Shown: positions 16,651 to 24,896 of the stretch, one piece after another
How the letters are laid out: each line of letters begins with the position of its first letter
Position numbering within the stretch: the first letter of the stretch is position 1
NCBI GenBank assembly: GCA_018816865.1
Contig: JAHIUW010000003.1
Location: 1 to 56,521 of the forward strand
Length of the DNA: 56,521 bases
Direction: 5' to 3'
Origin: Pseudomonadota bacterium
GTDB lineage: Bacteria; Desulfobacterota; Desulfovibrionia; Desulfovibrionales; Desulfovibrionaceae
The notes under the pieces: generated by a model
What the model was told of the DNA's origin: nothing
Seen by the model: only the letters and a program-made list of their open reading frames with translations
Database searches by the model: none
Translations under genes and position numbers: made by a program

Positions 16651-18690
16651 GTGCGCTTCACATTATATAAGAAACTGGCAGTCCTTTTCGGCGGTACCTT
16701 GGTACTCGTTGCAGCTGCTGTGCTGTTTTTCGCCGGGCGTGACGTGGAGCGAACGGTCTTCGAATCCGAAATCAAAGGCGCGGAGAACATCATGCGCCTG
16801 GTGGATCTGAACCTTGAAGGGCGTTTCAAGAGCTACCTGTTATGGAAGGTGGCCATGGTCTCCTCCCGTAAGCAGCAGCTCGATCAGGAGAGCACGATCC
16901 TGCTCTCGGGGCTGGATCGCATCCTGGATGGCAAGAAAACTAAAAAAGCCTTGCAGTCAGGTCTTCTCTGGTTGACTGGCGTCAGCCGCAATCCCGATCG
17001 CCTGATCTTCGTCTACGACAAGAATGGCGCACTCCTTGGTGCGAATATCGCCGCCTTTGCCTCGTCCGATCTGCAACAGGTGCGGGATTTCAAGGGCCGT
17101 GCGGTCATGGGGGCGATGCGCGAGGAAGCCTTGCGCTATGGCAATTCCTTCGCCACCTTCAGATGGGGGCAGGCCAGCAGGGAGCGTTCCGGACGCTATA
17201 TGGGCATGTTCTCCTCCTATCCCAAGCTGGGCTGGGTGATCGGGGTGTGTGAAAGCCTGGACAGCATGGCCAGCGAGGTCTTGCAGCGGCAGGAGGAGAT
17301 CCTGCAGGGACTGCGCGAGACCATTCCCGATGTGCGTGTGGCTCAGACCGGTCCCGTGTTCCTGTTCAGCGCCGATGGTGATCTTTTGGTGGAACCGTTG
17401 CGGCCATTCAGGGAACTCATGGGGATTGATGCCGCCAACGAGAAGGAGATGCTGAAGGGCTTGGCCAAGGATGCCTCGTGGGCGTCCAATGAAGGTCGCG
17501 AGGGCCCTCAGGTCATCGATCTGGGCCAAGAGGCCCCTGCACAGATCTTTGTGTCTCATTTTCGTCCCATGGACTGGTTCGTGGCGGCAGTGGCACCAAA
17601 GTCGGAGCTTCGCGCCCCGGCGACTCTGCTGGTGGAGCGGTTGTCCGTTGTCATGCTCTGCGCTCTGGCCCTGGGCCTGATCCTGGCGTTGACCACGGCC
17701 CGGCGCGTGGTTCGACCAATCAAGGCCTTGACCGCCCACGTCAAGGATGTTCCCGAACGGGACTGGACTGCGGAGAATGTGGGCGAGGTCGAGACCTTGG
17801 GCCGCATGGCTCATGGCCGAAGCGACGAGGTCGGGGCGTTGGCCGAAGCGTTCATCTACATGGAGAGTGAACTGCGCCGCAATATCCGCGAGTTGATCAA
17901 GACCGAGGCGGAGAAGCATCGCATCGAGAGCGAGTTGGGCGTGGCCCGTGACATTCAGATGGGTCTGCTGCCTAAGATCTTTCCCGCCTTCCCGGAGCGT
18001 GACGAGGTTGACCTGCACGCCCTGCTGGAACCTGCCCGCGAGGTGGGCGGAGATCTGTATGATTTCTTTTTCGTCAATGAATCCACCTTATGCGTGGTTG
18101 TGGGCGACGTGTCGGACAAGGGGGTGCCCGCTGCCTTGTTCATGACCATTGCCAAGACGCTGATCAAGAACGAGGCCCTCCTCGGACGGCCGCCGGAGGA
18201 GATCTTGCGCCGGGTCAATGACGACCTTGGCCGGGATAATCCCAGCGCCATGTTTGTGACTACGTTTGTGGGCCTGTTGGATGTCTATAGCGGTCACCTG
18301 GATTTTGCCAGCGGAGGGCACAATCCGCCACTGGTCATTCCGGAGTCCGGAGAGATTACCTTCCTGAGGGAAGTGAGTGGGCCCATGGTGGGCGCCATGG
18401 CTGGCATGTCGTTTGTCGGACTGTCGGCTGAACTGAATGTGGGAGACATGCTGCTGGTCTACACCGATGGTGTCACCGAGGCCATGAACGGTGCCAAGGA
18501 GATGTTTACCGAGGAGGGCCTGTTGGAGGTGATTACTGGGCTACGCCATCAGAATGCCCAGGACATGGTCAAAGGACTTGTGCAGGCCGTTCATCGCCAT
18601 GCCGACGGCGCGCCTCAATCCGACGATATTACCATTCTCGGCGTGCGGCTCAAAGCCCTCGGCGGGAAAGACGCCCTGGAGGGCTCCTGA
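16651..18690 (+). CDS. Membrane sensor with HAMP and SpoIIE-type phosphatase domain
   Basis: 679 residues: membrane helix 1 (about 8-28), a large extracytoplasmic region (30-325) with cache-like features, helix 2 (about 327-348), a HAMP linker (ARRVVRPIKALTAHV) and a C-terminal PP2C/SpoIIE phosphatase (about 435-670). Phosphatase motifs are REVGGDLYDFF, GDVSDKGVPAALFM, GGHNPPLVI, YTDGVTEAMN and SDDITILGVR, including the metal-binding aspartates. The probable substrate is the phosphorylated RsbV-like protein encoded divergently. GTG 16651 follows GAAGGGGGG. Its stop overlaps the next ATG by one base, so output and the transporter-like protein are co-expressed. Confidence 0.9.
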   Translation: MRFTLYKKLAVLFGGTLVLVAAAVLFFAGRDVERTVFESEIKGAENIMRLVDLNLEGRFKSYLLWKVAMVSSRKQQLDQESTILLSGLDRILDGKKTKKALQSGLLWLTGVSRNPDRLIFVYDKNGALLGANIAAFASSDLQQVRDFKGRAVMGAMREEALRYGNSFATFRWGQASRERSGRYMGMFSSYPKLGWVIGVCESLDSMASEVLQRQEEILQGLRETIPDVRVAQTGPVFLFSADGDLLVEPLRPFRELMGIDAANEKEMLKGLAKDASWASNEGREGPQVIDLGQEAPAQIFVSHFRPMDWFVAAVAPKSELRAPATLLVERLSVVMLCALALGLILALTTARRVVRPIKALTAHVKDVPERDWTAENVGEVETLGRMAHGRSDEVGALAEAFIYMESELRRNIRELIKTEAEKHRIESELGVARDIQMGLLPKIFPAFPERDEVDLHALLEPAREVGGDLYDFFFVNESTLCVVVGDVSDKGVPAALFMTIAKTLIKNEALLGRPPEEILRRVNDDLGRDNPSAMFVTTFVGLLDVYSGHLDFASGGHNPPLVIPESGEITFLREVSGPMVGAMAGMSFVGLSAELNVGDMLLVYTDGVTEAMNGAKEMFTEEGLLEVITGLRHQNAQDMVKGLVQAVHRHADGAPQSDDITILGVRLKALGGKDALEGS

Positions 18691-21152
18691 TGCAGCATTC
18701 GAGTGATCAATTTGGGCTGGAGACAGAGCATCGAAGCACTGGTGCCCTGAGGGGACGGCTGGTCCTGGCCGCCTTGGGGGTATTGATTCTGGCCTCGGGT
18801 TTCAACCTGCTGCTGCATTTGTCCTCCTTGGAGAAGATGTGGATTGAAACCTTGTCCGACGGCGGACGTGTGGTCGCCGCCGATCTGCGGGCCAATATCG
18901 GGCGCTCCGTGCGCTATGGCAAACGCCTGGACAAGTTTGTGGGCATGGATTCCCTGCTGGACGAGGCCATGAGCAATCTGGTCCGTCAGGACCCGCGCGG
19001 GAAAAACGTCTCCGCCAATGAGAAGACAAAAGACCAGGCGGTGTGGCGGATCGACGTAATCGATGACGGTTACAAGGTCCTTTATAGCAGCGATCCCCAG
19101 CGGGAGGGGCAGCGCGTCGAAGGACTGGTCGCTGTCTCGAGCGCGAAACCCTTCGAGACAGGAACCGAGCGTGTCGTCCCCGAGCCCATCCTTGACGGCA
19201 ATGGCCAGGCCGTGGGCGCTGTCCTGGCATCCTTCCGCAAGGATGCCGTTTCCGGCGTGCTCAAGGCCATGGCCCGCGACGAGTTGATTGTGGGTGGTTT
19301 TGTCTTTGTGATTGCGGCGGCCCTGTTCTGGCTCTCCCTGTTCCTGATCCTACCGAGGGAGCGGATGCGGTTGGCCGTGGCGTTGCGCTTTGATTTTTTG
19401 AAACCACGTGCAGGGGGATCCGTTTTTCCGCGCAAGTCCCTGATGCGGGCCATGCTGGTGGCCGTTTTGGTTTGCCAAGTTGCCTATGCCGTGTACGCGG
19501 CCAATGTGTACCGCAACACCCTGCACGACATTGTCCGGGGCAAGGTTGTCGCGGTCAGCTCCATCCTGCGCGACGATTTGCAGTACCTGTTGGGCAAGGG
19601 TGTGCAGCTGGAGCGCTTGAAGAGGGTTGAGGAGGCCATGGTCGAGCTGCTGGGCTCGGTGTCCGAAGCCGACGCCATGGTAGTCGCCGACAAGGACGGC
19701 AAGGTCCTGTTTCAGGCAGGGGAGTCTGGGGACGCGGGACGCAGGGGGGGGATGCCCGTGCGCGTCAGCATTCAGGATGAATTCGGCGGAGCTGCGGGTT
19801 CCATTGCAACCTACGTCCCCGCGGAGATCTTCAGTACCCAACTCAGGAATGTAGCCTTGGACTCCCTGACCATTTTGGTCATCGCCTTGCTGTTTGCCAT
19901 GGAAATCGCGGTCATCGTGCTTGGATTCTTTGAGCGAGCCCCCAAAAAGGGCAAGAGCCGCCGCAGCTTTGCTGCTGTCCGACCAGCCGGGTTTCTGTTG
20001 CTTTTTGGCGCGGACAGTTCCTTGTCGTTTATCCCGCTGCATATGAAGGCCCTGCACGGGACGTTCTTTGGTCTTCCGCAGGAGATGCTCATCGCTCTGC
20101 CCATCTCGGTGGAGATGTTCTGCGCCGGCCTGATGATCGCCATGTCCGGGTCGTGGATCGACCGCAAGGGCTGGCGGCAGCCTTTGCTTATCGGGCTGGG
20201 GCTATGCGTGGCTGGGTTCGTGGCCTCCTGGGGCGCACAGGGGGCGGGCTCGTTCATCGCAGCCCGAGGACTGGTGGGCTTCGGGTATGGACTGGCTCTG
20301 ATGGCCATGCAGGGTTTCATCGTTCAGTACACGGACGATGATCAGCGGGCCACGGGATTCTCTCAGCTCTGGGCCGGCGTCTACGCCGGAAGCATCTGCG
20401 GCGTGGCCGCCGGGGCGCTGGTGGCCCAGCAGGTGGGTTACGGTCCTGTGTTCCTGTTTGGGGCAATTATTCTGTTGCTGGCCTTGGGTTATAGCCTGAC
20501 CGCCATGGCGGGGATCAGCTCCGGGGATGATGCCGGGGCGGTGGTCCAGAGGTCCGACAAACCGCAATTGGGGTACGGCAGTTTTCTGCTCAAGCCGAAG
20601 GTGCTGCTGACCCTGCTGTTGGCCAATATCCCCGCGGCCCTGGCGGTGATCGGGCTGCTCAATTATTTCACGCCGATCTATCTGAGTGGTGAGGGGGTTT
20701 CCCAGAGCAACATCGGGCGAATTTTCATGCTGAACAGCATTGCCATCATCATGATCGCCCAATGGACGGGTGGACATATCGACAAGACCAGGGACAAGCG
20801 TGGCTGGGTGGCCTTGGCGGGCCTGGTGGGGGCCGGCTCCTTCCTGTGCTTCAGCGTGCTCCATGGGGTGGTGGCAGTCATGGCCGCCGTGGTGCTGCTC
20901 GGTTTTTCCTCCAGCATCGCACTCTCGGCCATTGGCGCCTACATCTTGGGCCTGGATGAATCCGAACAGCTCGGCAAGGGACGGGCCACGGCCGTGGTGG
21001 CGTCCACCTACCGGGTGGGGCAGGTCCTTGGTCCCGTGGTCTTTGGCTGGTTGGCGGTCTACGACATCAGAATTGCTTTGCCCATCGTAGGGAGTGTGTA
21101 CCTCGGACTCACGCTGCTGTATCCCCTTGTGGTTAAGCGGGTCCGAGCATGA
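18690..21152 (+). CDS. Fusion of two extracytoplasmic sensor-like segments with an MFS transporter
   Basis: 820 residues with an unusual layout: helix 1 (about 25-46), a periplasmic segment (47-195), helix 2 (about 200-223), a short cytoplasmic loop, helix 3 (about 252-272), a second periplasmic segment (275-385), helix 4 (about 390-412), then a 12-helix major facilitator module (about 430-820) with GSWIDRKGWRQPLL and GGHIDKTRDKRGW at the inter-helix loops typical of MFS. Both periplasmic parts resemble single-cache ligand domains. It may be a transporter with built-in sensors or a receptor derived from one. It is translationally coupled to the SpoIIE phosphatase upstream and overlaps the DapF-like gene by 4 bases. 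Confidence 0.82.
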   Translation: MQHSSDQFGLETEHRSTGALRGRLVLAALGVLILASGFNLLLHLSSLEKMWIETLSDGGRVVAADLRANIGRSVRYGKRLDKFVGMDSLLDEAMSNLVRQDPRGKNVSANEKTKDQAVWRIDVIDDGYKVLYSSDPQREGQRVEGLVAVSSAKPFETGTERVVPEPILDGNGQAVGAVLASFRKDAVSGVLKAMARDELIVGGFVFVIAAALFWLSLFLILPRERMRLAVALRFDFLKPRAGGSVFPRKSLMRAMLVAVLVCQVAYAVYAANVYRNTLHDIVRGKVVAVSSILRDDLQYLLGKGVQLERLKRVEEAMVELLGSVSEADAMVVADKDGKVLFQAGESGDAGRRGGMPVRVSIQDEFGGAAGSIATYVPAEIFSTQLRNVALDSLTILVIALLFAMEIAVIVLGFFERAPKKGKSRRSFAAVRPAGFLLLFGADSSLSFIPLHMKALHGTFFGLPQEMLIALPISVEMFCAGLMIAMSGSWIDRKGWRQPLLIGLGLCVAGFVASWGAQGAGSFIAARGLVGFGYGLALMAMQGFIVQYTDDDQRATGFSQLWAGVYAGSICGVAAGALVAQQVGYGPVFLFGAIILLLALGYSLTAMAGISSGDDAGAVVQRSDKPQLGYGSFLLKPKVLLTLLLANIPAALAVIGLLNYFTPIYLSGEGVSQSNIGRIFMLNSIAIIMIAQWTGGHIDKTRDKRGWVALAGLVGAGSFLCFSVLHGVVAVMAAVVLLGFSSSIALSAIGAYILGLDESEQLGKGRATAVVASTYRVGQVLGPVVFGWLAVYDIRIALPIVGSVYLGLTLLYPLVVKRVRA

Positions 21153-22141
21153 GCGAGGATGGAAACCCGGTGGAAAGGTGGTCCGTCTACGGGAATGATC
21201 TTCTGTTCCTGGATGCCTTGACTTCGCCCGCTCCAGCCGAGGAGTTGCTCCCTGGCCTGGCTCAACGGATCCTGGCCGCCACAGGGAGCGATTCGCTGAT
21301 TCTGCTCCAGTCTTGCACTCGGGCGAGTCTGCAGGCGATCAATGATGCTTGGTCCTATTGGACAGCACTGCCCTCGGCCGTTCCCGACGTCATGGTTCGC
21401 ATCTTTGAGCGGGATGGCTCCGAGTCGCTCTCGTGCGGCAATGGGCTGTTGAGTGCGGCCTCATTGATGCTCGATCGGGGAATTCCTCTTCCGGTTTTTG
21501 CCCTGACGGGTCTCCCTTCCACCGACCCGTGGACCGTGGAAGTCGGGACGGATCGTCTCGGACGGGCCTGGCTGAAGAGTGCCCATCCCCGCCGCGTGCC
21601 TGTGGCGCTGGCGGATCCTGTCTTCAGGACTCCGGTCTGCTCAGCTCTGGATCGTTTCCGAGGCATTGCCCCCTCTGGGGAGGACGTGGGCGATGGGCCG
21701 GCATTCCCGCCTGAGCTTTCAGGCTATCTTGTCCTGACCGGAGAACCGCATCTTGTGATATTGGCCCGGGAATGGGATGGCCTGATTCCTGATCAACCCG
21801 TGGATGTGGGGCGATGGCTGGACAGACTGGGGCGGCATCTGAACTACGACAGCCGGGCGGTTTTTCCCAAGGGCGTGAATATCGATCTGGTCCTTGGAGG
21901 GACTCCGGAGGAGGGGCTGCGCTATCGCTGTTTCGAGCGGGGTGTGAACCGTGAAACCGGGGCCTGTGGAACTGGGGCGCTGGCCGTGGCCCACGCCTGG
22001 AGGGAATTGAGCTGTGTGGGGTGTGACGCAATCAGGGTGCAGCCACACGGCGCGGGTAATGGGGGGTACATTGTCCGTTGGGCCGACGGAGGCATGAGGC
22101 TTTGTGGAAAGCCTCTCTTTCTCGGGCGGGTGGTCGCTTAG
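21149..22141 (+). CDS. Diaminopimelate epimerase-family protein
   Basis: 330 residues with both catalytic cysteine blocks of DapF: SLSCGNGLLSAAS near residue 94 and RETGACGTGALAVA near 272, plus N-terminal YGNDLLFLD (compare GNDF) and GEPHLVIL (compare NPH). DapF interconverts LL- and meso-diaminopimelate by two-base chemistry. The usual Arg after CGNG is replaced by Leu and the protein is some 55 residues longer than typical DapF, so substrate change is possible. Translational coupling to the MFS/sensor gene is unexpected for a housekeeping epimerase. It could still be the genome's dapF; I leave the symbol empty. Confidence 0.75.
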   Translation: MSEDGNPVERWSVYGNDLLFLDALTSPAPAEELLPGLAQRILAATGSDSLILLQSCTRASLQAINDAWSYWTALPSAVPDVMVRIFERDGSESLSCGNGLLSAASLMLDRGIPLPVFALTGLPSTDPWTVEVGTDRLGRAWLKSAHPRRVPVALADPVFRTPVCSALDRFRGIAPSGEDVGDGPAFPPELSGYLVLTGEPHLVILAREWDGLIPDQPVDVGRWLDRLGRHLNYDSRAVFPKGVNIDLVLGGTPEEGLRYRCFERGVNRETGACGTGALAVAHAWRELSCVGCDAIRVQPHGAGNGGYIVRWADGGMRLCGKPLFLGRVVA

Positions 22142-22938
22142 CGGTAGTCTGTCAGCAGCTCCCTGTATTCCAGGGTATCGAAGAGCTTCCCCCCACTTTT
22201 CCTGAAAGCCTCCAGCTCATCGTTGTTCGGATACTTGTAGTAGGTCGCCTCGCCCTCTTGCTGGGGTTCTGCCTTGGGTGTCCACCCGCCTTCAATCTTC
22301 GCCACCAGCTCCGCAAACAAATCTGCTCCGGCTTGGTAGAGTTGCACGTAGTGCCAGAAGACCGATTTGCTCCGGTCCGCAGCGATCCATGCAATGTCGA
22401 CCACCGGCCCTGTATCGATGCCGGGGTCGATGGCGTGCAGGGTGCATCCCATTTTCTGTTCCCCGTTCATCAGCGCTCGGAAGGGAGCATACAGGCCACG
22501 ATAGTGCGGCAGCGCTCCGGGGTGCAGGTTGAACAGACCCAGCCTCGGTACACCGATGGCTTCAGCCCGAAAGATCAAATCAAACCTGTTGGAAAGCATG
22601 AGGTCGGGTTGCAGCGCCCGCATTCGCCCGAGGGTCTCGGGAGCGTTGATGTTGGCCACGACCTCCATGTCTATGCCAAACTTTCGAGCTAGCCCGTTAA
22701 AGGTCAGCGCGCGGGGTTCGACGGTTTGGGGGCAGGCATCCAAGGCCGGGAAGAGGTGGTCCACCGGCAGGTCACGCTCGAAGAACAGCTGGTCCGCCGG
22801 TGAGCCGGGGGTGCGCTCCTCGGGCATGACCTTGTCCGAGAGCAGGACGGTCAACTCGTGGCTTTTCAAGTGCCTGGCCAGTCGATTCAACGCCAGGTTG
22901 CCCAGGATGTCCCGCTTGACGCAGAGCACGATCCTCAT
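22138..22938 (-). CDS. Formyltransferase-fold protein (Fmt/PurN/ArnA-like)
   Basis: 266 residues containing the catalytic pattern of formyl-tetrahydrofolate-dependent transferases: GLFNLHPGALPHYRG (Asn and His) and IDPGIDTGPVVD (Asp). The N-terminal 100 residues are divergent from Fmt, and there is no tRNA-binding C-terminal domain, so it is more likely a sugar or small-molecule formyltransferase than Fmt. It is translationally coupled (4-base overlap) to the binding-protein gene transcribed just upstream on the same strand, and converges with the DapF-like gene with a 4-base overlap. Substrate unknown. Confidence 0.82.
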   Translation of the reverse strand: MRIVLCVKRDILGNLALNRLARHLKSHELTVLLSDKVMPEERTPGSPADQLFFERDLPVDHLFPALDACPQTVEPRALTFNGLARKFGIDMEVVANINAPETLGRMRALQPDLMLSNRFDLIFRAEAIGVPRLGLFNLHPGALPHYRGLYAPFRALMNGEQKMGCTLHAIDPGIDTGPVVDIAWIAADRSKSVFWHYVQLYQAGADLFAELVAKIEGGWTPKAEPQQEGEATYYKYPNNDELEAFRKSGGKLFDTLEYRELLTDYR

Positions 22939-24107
22939 TGAACGGGCTCAACGACAGGCTGCTTGATCTCCTGATAGATGGCGTCGGCTGCGGTGAGGAT
23001 GTCGATGGGCGGGTCATACCCGATGGCCTGCGCTTCGGCCAGGTTGATGGCGATGCGCATGGGGTCCTCGAAGACCTGGTCCAGGCTGCGGGGTTTGGCA
23101 CCGTTGAAGATCTTGGCCATGGTCATGGCGTGGAAGCGGCCCACGTGTTTGAACCCGGCCTGGGAGATGGACAGCAGTACGCCGTGCTCGACTTCTTCGG
23201 AACTGCCCTGGGAGAAGGTGGGCACCTTGTATTTGTCCAGCGGCCCCATCACGTTGGGCAGATTGACGATGTCCATGCCGGTGTGGATGGTCAGGTACAC
23301 GGCATCCACACGTGGAGCCATCATCTCCATGCAGCGGGCCAGTCCTTTGTAGGCAATGCTGTTTTCCTGGACATCATTGGGCGAGAAGCAGGGGATGACC
23401 TCGAAGCCACGTTCTGCGGCCACGGCCTCCACATCTTCCACCGCTGCGTAGCTCCGTCCCTCCAGGGTGTTCTCGTAAGAGATTCCCAGTCGCTTGAAGC
23501 TGAACATGTCGTGGAACAGGCGGATCTGGCGCTTGTGGCGTTCCGGGTCCAGTCGGGCATGGACATGGTCGTAGCCCGAGTCTTCCACGCTCTTGACGAT
23601 GCCTGCGCTCAGGGGATCGGTGGATGAGAGGACGATCGTCGCAACCTTGTGTTGGTCGTTGGCCAGCATCTGGCCCGCCTTGGTGCCCATGGCGATCATC
23701 AGGTCCAGGTCCTTGCCCTGGGCAAGACGCTTGATTACGGCGTCACCAACGGATTTGTACTGCCCTTGGTCCCAGTTGCTGGTCCAGTGACCATCCTCGA
23801 CAAACTCGATGTAGTTGCTGTGCACGTTTTTGGACAGCCACTTCCAAAGCTGGATCGTGTCTTCAGGATCGTCGATTGTCGGGAAGTCTTGGGGTTCAAC
23901 CCAGCCCATGGACATCAGCCCGGAGATCGTGGACTTGAGGACCAGGGGGTAGTTGCGGAAGGGACCGCCTTCCAGGTAGCCGACGCGCCATTTTTTACCG
24001 TTGTGCAGCGTGGGGGTGTTGGGAATGGATTCCCACTCCGCGGAGATGGCCGGACAGGCCAGAACCAGGAGCAATAAGGCCAGAATACCGGGAATGATTC
24101 TACGCAT
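22935..24107 (-). CDS. ABC transporter substrate-binding protein (ABC_sub_bind family)
   Basis: 390 residues with a signal peptide (MRRIIPGILALLLLVLACPA, cleavage near ISA-EWE). The mature protein has the type I periplasmic-binding fold of the TrpX/YtnB-like family, with LMIAMGTKAGQMLA, ATIVLSSTDPLSAGIV and LGISYENTLEGRSYA blocks. No permease or ATPase is adjacent. ATG 24107 is chosen for its direct fit to a signal peptide and G-rich upstream stretch; the frame extends 27 residues further upstream. A formyltransferase-fold gene is coupled downstream, which is unusual for a transporter component. Confidence 0.85.
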   Translation of the reverse strand: MRRIIPGILALLLLVLACPAISAEWESIPNTPTLHNGKKWRVGYLEGGPFRNYPLVLKSTISGLMSMGWVEPQDFPTIDDPEDTIQLWKWLSKNVHSNYIEFVEDGHWTSNWDQGQYKSVGDAVIKRLAQGKDLDLMIAMGTKAGQMLANDQHKVATIVLSSTDPLSAGIVKSVEDSGYDHVHARLDPERHKRQIRLFHDMFSFKRLGISYENTLEGRSYAAVEDVEAVAAERGFEVIPCFSPNDVQENSIAYKGLARCMEMMAPRVDAVYLTIHTGMDIVNLPNVMGPLDKYKVPTFSQGSSEEVEHGVLLSISQAGFKHVGRFHAMTMAKIFNGAKPRSLDQVFEDPMRIAINLAEAQAIGYDPPIDILTAADAIYQEIKQPVVEPVQ

Positions 24108-24896
24108 GGACCCCCCCCATAAACCAACGCCCAAAGCAGGCGAGTTTTTGATCGTGTGGAATTTGTTCGCTTTATACATGAAGTGCAAGTTTTTTTCCAG
24201 CAGCGGTTTCCAAGGAATGCAGATTTCTGGGGGCGGGGGTCGAGTGTGTGTAAGCTCTGGTTTTTCAGGCGAATTGTGGTTGAACCATGCGCAATTTTGA
24301 AGAATTTGCTGGCCTGCTGTTTGAGTTAATCAGGCGGTCATGTGGGACGTCTTGATTATTCGACTGGCAGGGGTGGCATTTGTTCGAGAGCACTGAAGGC
24401 GTCCCGGGCTTTGCCGCAAAAAGGCCTAGGTGTCCGGGCATCGTGTTTGAGATCTGGAGGGAGAGGTGCCTGCAGATGCGCTGTGCTGGTTCAGTATTGT
24501 CCTTTGCTTGAAATGGCGGGCGCGGCTGGACAACGTCGGAACCGAGAAACCAAGAGTTGAGAACGGCCCGGGATGCCCCTCCTGCGTGGGGGAGACACCG
24601 GGCTTTTCCGTTGTCCGTTGCAGAGCTGAGCGGATGAGGCCAAATGCCTTGTCATCACTTTCATTCCCATGCGGTGCGCTTTTGGATACCTTGGGGCTGT
24701 CAGGGGTCGGAACCGTCCTCTCGTTTCCCCGGTTGTTTCCGGACACCAGCCCTGGCCGTTTATTTGCTCATTTTTGGTGCCCTTTTTTGGGGGTTACTTC
24801 TCTGCGTGAAGGGATAGTAAGACGATACCAAAATGCTTTTCTCATTCTTTCCATTTGATCTAACGGCGTCGTCTCGTGGCGCAAAGAAGCTCCAAC
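24108..24896. other. Long intergenic region without a convincing gene
   Basis: 789 bases between divergently transcribed genes. Short open frames exist on both strands (for example 24466-24858 plus and 24426-24746 minus), but their translations are rich in C, R and P with no recognisable domain. A GC-rich imperfect hairpin at about 24568-24604 (GCCCGG ... CCGGGC) is followed by CTTTT and may terminate a plus-strand transcript. An unrecognised small RNA or leader is possible; I see no known riboswitch signature. Confidence 0.4.

Noticed and set aside
24466-24858. 130-codon plus-strand open frame in the gap before tex
   Set aside because: Composition is rich in Cys, Arg, Pro and Leu without domain or start signal, and a similar-length frame runs on the opposite strand; it looks like chance in GC-rich DNA.
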